Positions 57,858 to 64,000 of a DNA stretch of 64,000 bases are shown in pieces. The stretch is from assembly GCA_021613535.1 (NCBI GenBank), contig CP075492.1, positions 7,254,001 to 7,318,000 of the forward strand, written 5' to 3'. The stretch is from Adineta vaga. Lineage: Eukaryota > Rotifera. The translations under genes and the position numbers were made by a program. The notes under the pieces are model-generated. The model was given only the letters and a program-made list of their open reading frames with translations. It was not told the DNA's origin and did not search any database. Numbering within the stretch: the stretch's first letter is position 1; every line of letters starts with the position of its first letter.

Positions 57858-58662
57858 AATTTTGTAAAGGATCAATAGTAGTATGTAAATCGACGCTGAT
57901 CAGTGACTTACCTTCAAGAAAGAGTATACTGTACTACTATATATTCAAATGATTATTAGGAACCCTTGAAAACGTGTTTTTCACTAGATTACAACTCGTT
58001 TTATAAGGGCGTTTTGTTGGTAAAATCCGAAGAATCTAACACAATATTTGAGTCTAAGGAGGAAAAGACCCTAGTTATTGTAAGCATGTATTGACAAATT
58101 TCATAAAGGAAAAAACAACGTATGTCATTGTAGCTGTGACTAGTGTTTGTAAGATACGAGAAAAAACACCAACGGATGACTAATGTTTCTATTCATGTTT
58201 TGATTTCTTACCTTTTCGATATTAATGTTTTAAATAATTTGTTCTTCTATTAAATTGTCTAATTTTTTCAACAATCCACACTCTACAATAGCATATGTCG
58301 ACTTGTCCACGTAACGGTCCACCAGTGTGAGGAAAGTCGACATATGCAATTGGAGAAAACCAATATATACATCTTGTAGAGCATCATCGATAACGTCGGA
58401 AAGCACATTTTTTAACTCAATGGGTGATTCTTTCTTTAAAAGAAACTTGGTGGTACGAGATGCACTCGAAGAACCAGTTATAACTAGGAAATACGCCTTG
58501 ATTATGATCTGATTTTTTTCCACTAAGAGATGTTATTGTTTCTAAAGCTGATTATATGCCGCACATGCAACTCACATGGACTCTTCATTTATGTCGTTAA
58601 ATCTGAGATTCATCGTTTCTTCAAAAAAATATTCGCTTTGATAAAGTAGTGCACTTCTGAGT
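57858..58662. other. Intergenic with one doubtful minus-strand frame
   Basis: A 97-codon minus-strand frame (58523-58230) includes STFLTLVDRYVDKSTYAIVE and looks mildly protein-like, but I find no start context, splice partner or family. The rest is AT-rich and featureless. Confidence 0.3.
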
Positions 58663-58829
58663 GTGATTCCGTCACGGAAACTACTCTGTAATTCTTTTTC
58701 TGCCTTAAGTAGGAAAGTTTAGGTTTCGTCCATATATCCCCCAACGCTAGTTTTTCATGCTCTATCGGATGCACTGCATTGCTTTTTAAACAGCGTTCAA
58801 GTTACTTCGAACGAGTGTGACGGAATCAC
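58663..58829. repeat. Inverted pair of the GTGATTCCGTCAC motif
   Basis: GTGATTCCGTCACGGAAA at 58663-58680 faces GTGACGGAATCAC at 58817-58829. Both are preceded by GAGT. The pair bounds a 167-base unit and could be a tiny inverted-repeat element. Confidence 0.55.
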
Positions 58830-58944
58830 CAATAAGTAATCAATTTGTTTACCTGAATTAGCAAAAACACTTTTTTTTCTTATAATATCTTACTAATTAA
58901 TAAACAGAGTGCGCAGAAGATTCAAGTGCAGCATAGATCAGAGT

Positions 58945-59345
58945 GTAGGTGTGGTTTTTACTGTGAGTATGAGTTGGAAGAGGATGTCGATTCGGAAGGA
59001 GATAGGTGTGTGGGTGGGAAATAGTGTGGGTGTGCAGGAGTAATGGTATGGGTATGCGAGGATATGGGTATGATCGTGGGTGAAGACAGAATTAGTATGT
59101 AGTCATACTTGTCGAAACTAGCACTCACTTCCCATCTTTCCGCCACACACCCATGCGGATACCTATATCCACCCACACATATACCCTCACCGGCATCCGT
59201 ATCTGCCCATACCCATACCAGTACCGAGGCTCACAGTTACTCACACCTAAGCCGATAGTCTGAGTGACATCCACAGAAACACCCATAATCACTTTTACCA
59301 CTAGTATGCTCATCACTCATACTCTCACTCTCATCCACACCCATA
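58945..59345. repeat. Degenerate telomere-like tract, G-rich then C-rich
   Basis: From about 58945 to 59085 the plus strand is GT/GG-rich with many TGTGGG and ATGGGTATG units (GTGTGTGGGTGGG, AGTGTGGGTGTG, ATATGGGTATG). From about 59120 to 59345 it is the complement type (CCACACACCCATG, CCACCCACACATATACCC, CCCATACCCATACC). The switch lies near 59100. TGTGGG is, to my knowledge, the telomere repeat of bdelloids; the head-to-head order is that of fused telomeres. Degeneracy is strong. Confidence 0.5.
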
Positions 59346-59498
59346 CTTCAAAGGAATGACGCTTTGGTGTTATTACGGCTATTAGAAATAGTTTCACTAA
59401 TTATTTCGCCCTTCATAATGTTTATATATCAACTTTGGGGAACTATATTTATGTTTTCGGATAAATAAAATTTCTTTAAATTTCAACATTTTTAAACT

Positions 59499-59555
59499 GT
59501 GATTCCATCACGGAAAAAAGTGATTCCATCACGGAAAAAAGTGATTCCATCACGA
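59499..59555. repeat. 21-bp tandem repeat, almost three copies
   Basis: GTGATTCCATCACGGAAAAAA occurs at 59499-59519 and 59520-59540, with a partial third copy to 59555. It is the same motif as at 58663, with C>A-type variation in the middle (CCATCAC for CCGTCAC). Confidence 0.75.
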
Positions 59556-59728
59556 ACCATTTTTCTAACTGCAGAGCCATGTTATTATATACTTTAATTT
59601 TGTTCATTCCTGTGGGTAGCTAGTCATAAGGGCTATAACTTTTACATACAAAAGTTCTTTGTTACACTTACAGTTTCGCTAAACTTTTCAAGTCTTGTCA
59701 TGGCGCTGGAAATGCATTACCATTTTTG

Positions 59729-59743
59729 CTGATTCCGTCACGG
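59729..59743 (+). repeat. Single copy of the TGATTCCGTCACGG motif
   Basis: CTGATTCCGTCACGG lies within otherwise unremarkable AT-rich DNA. See the motif family at 58663 and 59499. Confidence 0.55.
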
Positions 59744-59896
59744 GCATATTTTTCAATTTTAAACTCATAAAAGCAGAACGAAATTTAATGGAACTTTTGC
59801 GAGATGTAGGGCTAGGTAGCTCGTATATCTTACAAAAGTAATCAACTTTAACCGACTAGAATGTGCTGAGATATTGAGAAGACAAGAGGAAAAAAC

Positions 59897-59910
59897 GTGA
59901 TTCCGTCACG
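59897..59910 (+). repeat. Single copy of the GTGATTCCGTCACG motif
   Basis: Exact GTGATTCCGTCACG, the last of at least seven copies within 1.25 kb. The surrounding 59556-60019 region shows no gene. Confidence 0.55.
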
Positions 59911-60019
59911 CTTGGACAGGTCGATATGTCAGTTCTCAATACCTTTAAATCTCATTATATTACGTGATCAAAAATATATCTCATGAATTCAAGTTTTTAA
60001 TCAAAACATGTGACATTCT

Positions 60020-63000
60020 TCAAATATGTTCCTTATCCTGAGTAGTCGGTGATATTAATAGCTGTCTCTCAACAATTTTCAATGATTGTTCTTGGGTCTT
60101 TGTTCGAAGTAGAGAAATTCGACGAGTTGCTTCGTTTATATTTGATGATTTTCGTACAGATCGTTGGCTTTCCGCTGGTCTACGCCTTTCTTTATTAGTT
60201 GTAGATTGAAATGGTTTTCGTAGTGTATCATCTATCTTTTCTCCAATGGAGTTCGATGACTTGACTGATTGTGTATCGTGCTGATCTTTTGATTCCGTTC
60301 CTTTACGTGACCCATAGGTATCAGCTTCATCCGATTCTTCTTCGGCTAAAGAATCAGTATCATACGTATCTTTCTCCGCTCGTGTAGTAGATTGCGCAGG
60401 AGCCACGGCCAAGTTTACTGTTTTTATTTCTTCCGATTCCTTATTGGTTTGGACAGGTAAGAGTGGAGATTGAATCGGTTCTCTAATAGCATTTTCCACA
60501 TGTAAATAAGATGCATACGCCATAAATCCACTATCTAAATTAGATTGATTGCAAAGTACTTTATTCTATCAATCGCTTACAATAAAGATAAAATGTAGTA
60601 CTAAATCTTACCGAACTTTTCACATGTTCGTCCTAGATAACTACAATCAATACGAGGCATCAGTAAAATATTCCATAAAAGTCCATTTATCAAACGAACA
60701 ACAGAAGAAATAATAGCAATATGACAACCTATATGAATATTTGATTTTCTCTGCAAAATCTATTCAGATTGAATGATCACTTACTAAAAATGAATGTAAA
60801 ACAGATAAGTACAGCATAGATCTTATCATTCGATTTATTGGAATCTGCATGTTCAGATTCTTTCGAAGAAGCGAATGTACATAGCCATTGTTTAATATTT
60901 CGATTCAATCCATATAAAACTAATAGCGGTAAAATAAACGAAAGTATGGAAAATAACGGATGGAGATATTCGAATTGAAGTGTATAGACATAGTATCCAA
61001 TGAAACTACATATGTTGATTATAAATAGAATTGTATGAAACCAAATGAAAAAGCCACCGACAGTATTTAAGAAAATTGAAGATAGATATCCAACTGATTG
61101 TGAAGCTATGGCATTTTTTCCGAAGTTCTCTTTCGATGGTATCTCATCGTACTTCTTCTCCTTCAATTGTTTGGTATGTTCTTTATATTTTACAATTCCA
61201 TAGAATAATTGTATAGTAAAGACCAAAAAAGTCAGTATAGCACTACTGAGAATTTGATAATTAAAAGACCAATCGTCGATGTCTTCAGGGAAAAACAATA
61301 CCTCAATAATCAATTTATATCAATTCAACTCACCAATATTGAAGATTTCTTCTAAACAGAATATGAGGAAATATATTGAACTTGTGCCTGTTATTGATTC
61401 AAATGTAAAGACACATGCTAGATAGAAAAGTAAGACAAAAATTAATGTATATGCACTCATAGCAAGCGTAGTAAATTTAAAGTTTGTGTCCCATGAATAT
61501 ATTCTTTTGATAATCTTTTTTGCAAATGAACAAATTTTGAAAGACTCAATATCTTTCCATGAAAGGCTCGAAGACGAGTTTACTGAATTCTGCTCAATAC
61601 CAGGAGTTGATGGTACACTTGTGACTTTTGTTCTTTTCTTATAAGTTAAGTAAACCGAATCATAAATAAAACGAACAGTTAATTCTGCACCAATATAAGA
61701 TAATAAAATGAAATATGGTGTATTTTTCAGTACTCCATAAAGAATTATCAAAGTTCCAAGTTTCTAAATAAGTTATTTGATTAACTATTTTATGGGAAAA
61801 TGATTCTAAAATATACCAGACGATGTAATGCTTCGTTATATAATGTAAATCGTTTAGAAAGAGGTAAATAATCCATACATAAACTTCGACGAATGACGAT
61901 ATATCCAATATTACCAATAATGTATAGAAATGCGAAAAATCGAACACAAGTACTTCGATGTTGTAATGAAGAGAAGATCGAATAGTAACGAATACTAGAA
62001 TGTGCAAGAAATGATCATATAATGATGAAATTGTAGAAAATAAAAATATGAACAAACCTGTAGAGAAGAGGAATTAAAGCACGAACGAGAAATAGTGAAA
62101 GAACACCTTGATTCCATAGTTCCGTTATATCGATGAAAACGTGTTCGAGAGCAATAAGTACTTCAAGCATAACTATACCATAAAGAGCAGCTGTTTCATA
62201 ACGATTTTCTGTTTCAAAGGGTTCACTTGGTGACAAACAATCGCCTAAATTATTATGGTCATATTCATTCAACTAACTAATTGAAATGGATGTTACCTGG
62301 TTGACTTGTACAAACACTTGAATTTTTCATTGTTACTTCGATCATAAAAGAAAAGATGAAACAAAGTATGAAGGAACCAAGGAAGAAAATATGATTATCA
62401 ATATTCCAAATCGATTTTTGCGTGCATTTTTGAATTCCTTCAACGATATTTTGAATGAGCAAGTCAGATGTCAATTGATCAGTTTTATAAAGAGGAAAAG
62501 AAGTGACATGATGGATGATTGGAATCAGATGTAGACATATGAGAATAATACACATTAAAATAAAAACGAACAGCAAACGACTGATTTTACGCTCTTGTCT
62601 TTCACTGAAAGGAATACAAGAGTGATGATTATCGTAAGGGTCAAGTGGATCTTTCAATTCACCTTGGAGATATCGATATTTGATTGCTATAACTATCACT
62701 AGGATTTTGACGACCTTGTGTTGCCTCCTGTGTTTTGAATAGAGTTTCAAAAAACCTATTTGAAAACAATGAAATAATACAAAAAATTCACAACTCACTT
62801 GCTGAATTTGTTAACACATCTTTGTTGATATGTTTGCATTGATTGAAATGTCAAGATGAAAAGGAGAAGTACGATGAACAATCCAATTGACAATTGTATA
62901 AACTTCATAGACACTAAAACATTGGAAAAAAAGGTATGAAAATGCGAATTTAAATACATATAGTAGAAGCTTTCACGATTTCTGCAATATAGACCATCTG

Positions 63001-64000
63001 ACCAGAAATAACATGAACATTTAAAACCAACTAAACTATTCACACAACGTCCATGTTTACCGCAAATATCATTAGCAAAACAAAAATCTAATACTAAAGA
63101 AGTTAAGTGATTGTATCATTTTTTTTAAATGTATTCTACGAACCATATTGGCACATGTATTTATAGTCTGAATCGAGATCAATATCGTTGATTGAACAAA
63201 TGAATTTTTCTGATTGTAAATATCTGGTTAATAGAAATACTTTCGAATCCGTTTCCAATGCATTCCATGTTAATTGATCACACATTTTATAAATATCAAT
63301 CAATTGATCAGAACTATCGACGACAACAGCAGATTTCAATGTAGATGGTATACTGTTGCTTTGTAAATCAATTTCGACATTGTCATACCAGTGTGTTTCT
63401 TGTTGTGATTGATTAAAGATTCTTGTTTGTTTTTTATAATAATTGAAACGAATTCGTCGAAATTTGTTTTCAGCTATTTGCCATTTGGAACGATCATTTT
63501 TCGAGAAGTTCTCAACGAATTCTCTATCTAATACAAAAAAAATGAAATCAACAAATCTCGAGACATTTTCTTACTGTTAACTAATTTGGAATCGATTTCA
63601 ATGAGTATCTCATGTAGATTGTTTGTAACAAGAATATGAGTTAGATAAAAAACTTCGATTGAATGACGAATTTTTGTCAATTGAGAACTATTCAAATAAA
63701 GTATATTACATGTGTCATTAGCGTTTATAGCTGTAGATGATACATTGGAGAGAATATAACATGAACCACCGAATCGTTGCCATCCGTTGGGACATCGATA
63801 TCGATTAACTGCAATACACACATAATACATCCATCGATTTTCTATTTGAAAGTAGATCATGATTAATACTCACTAGTTTTTTGACTGGTGTCAATGGTTG
63901 ATAAAAGTTTATCTGAGAACGACGAAAGATAATTTTCATTGAGATCAAATGGATGAATCGACAGAGCACAGTAGTTTCGATCGGTAAGGATAGTAATGAT
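60020..64000 (-). CDS. CTLD/EGF/multi-TM receptor-like protein, partial
   Basis: A minus-strand multi-exon gene whose start lies beyond base 64000. The visible N-terminal part has a C-type-lectin-like fold (YRCPNGWQRFGGSCYILS to KFICSINDIDLDSDYKYMC), then an EGF module (DICGKHGRCVNSLVGFKCSC). About nine or more membrane helices follow, including FIQLSIGLFIVLLLFILTF, ISRLLFVFILMCIILICLHL, FFLGSFILCFIFSFMIEV, FTTLAMSAYTLIFVLLFYLA and FFIWFHTILFIINICSFIGY. The cytosolic tail (60020-60523) is Ser/Glu/Arg-rich. Helix number and conserved-looking loops (CMDYLPLSKRFTLYN) recall STRA6-like retinol receptors, but this is tentative. All sequence between 60020 and 64000 reads as alternating short exons and introns of one gene. 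Confidence 0.6.

Noticed and set aside
58958-59316. Minus-strand frames rich in Tyr/Pro/Ser/Thr
   Set aside because: They are translations of the telomere-like low-complexity tract, not genes.
1-64000. CRISPR arrays, rRNA, tRNA genes, bacterial operons
   Set aside because: No regularly spaced direct repeats with spacers and no rRNA-like blocks were seen, and no tRNA cloverleaf was found by eye; short introns exclude a bacterial origin. A tRNAscan run would settle the tRNA point.

Overview
The window looks like nuclear DNA of a bdelloid rotifer (Adineta/Rotaria type). The grounds are AT-rich sequence, multi-exon genes with very short introns (about 34-65 bases, GT..AG), and several families expanded in bdelloids: ADP-ribosyltransferases (ART), F-box/leucine-rich proteins, FG-GAP and kelch proteins, and orphan GPCRs. 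Beside them sit intronless genes of prokaryotic, fungal or algal character. A degenerate G-rich then C-rich tract near 59 kb recalls the bdelloid telomere repeat as I know it (TGTGGG). Together this suggests a gene-poor, subtelomere-like accessory region. The species call is inference.

Layout. 0.4-7.3 kb: an ART gene (-), a secreted FAD oxidase (+), a bulb-type lectin protein (+) and a frameshifted F-box gene (-). 7.6-13 kb: a dead membrane-protein gene, a 340-bp MITE with an 8-bp target-site duplication, a small two-TM protein, a zinc-free MDR oxidoreductase with a shifted C-terminus, and a small membrane-protein fragment. 13.9-17.5 kb: a three-part gene joining ART, a receiver-like domain and NMN adenylyltransferase, convergent with a theta-type (LCIB-like) carbonic anhydrase gene that carries a 2-base frameshift. 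18.6-23 kb: an FG-GAP fossil, a GPCR, an F-box gene and a PAN/apple fossil. 23.4-31.6 kb: an F-box gene, an intronless GH78 alpha-L-rhamnosidase and an 11-exon long-chain acyl-CoA synthetase. 31.8-37.9 kb: a cadherin/laminin-G gene (-). 38.4-46.4 kb: a B-box-like protein, an F-box gene, a Ly6-like protein with an in-frame TGA, a GPCR remnant, a VWA protein and a six-exon UMP-CMP kinase. 47.2-52.2 kb: an M20 amidohydrolase, a broken ART-TPR gene and a TIR gene. 52.4-57.9 kb: PAN-kelch, SPRY-like/propeller and zinc-ribbon genes. 58.6-60 kb: repeats. 60-64 kb: a CTLD/EGF/multi-TM receptor gene whose 5' end lies outside the window.

How genes relate. Four loci handle NAD+: two apparently intact ART genes, one ART-TPR pseudogene, and a TIR gene that keeps the Cys/Glu region where TIR NADases place their catalytic Glu. 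One ART is fused to the enzyme that makes NAD+. This is the strongest candidate for an undescribed system. A second set (FAD oxidase, lectin, rhamnosidase, amidohydrolase, carbonic anhydrase) looks horizontally acquired and serves carbohydrate, amide and CO2 chemistry. Housekeeping genes (acyl-CoA synthetase, UMP-CMP kinase) are intact and rich in introns.

Many loci carry single indels or stops. Some lie in homopolymers and may be assembly errors; others (fragmented FG-GAP, PAN, GPCR and ART-TPR loci) are clearly decayed. Splice sites were assigned by eye and checked by reading-frame phase; where exon lengths sum to a multiple of three I say so.
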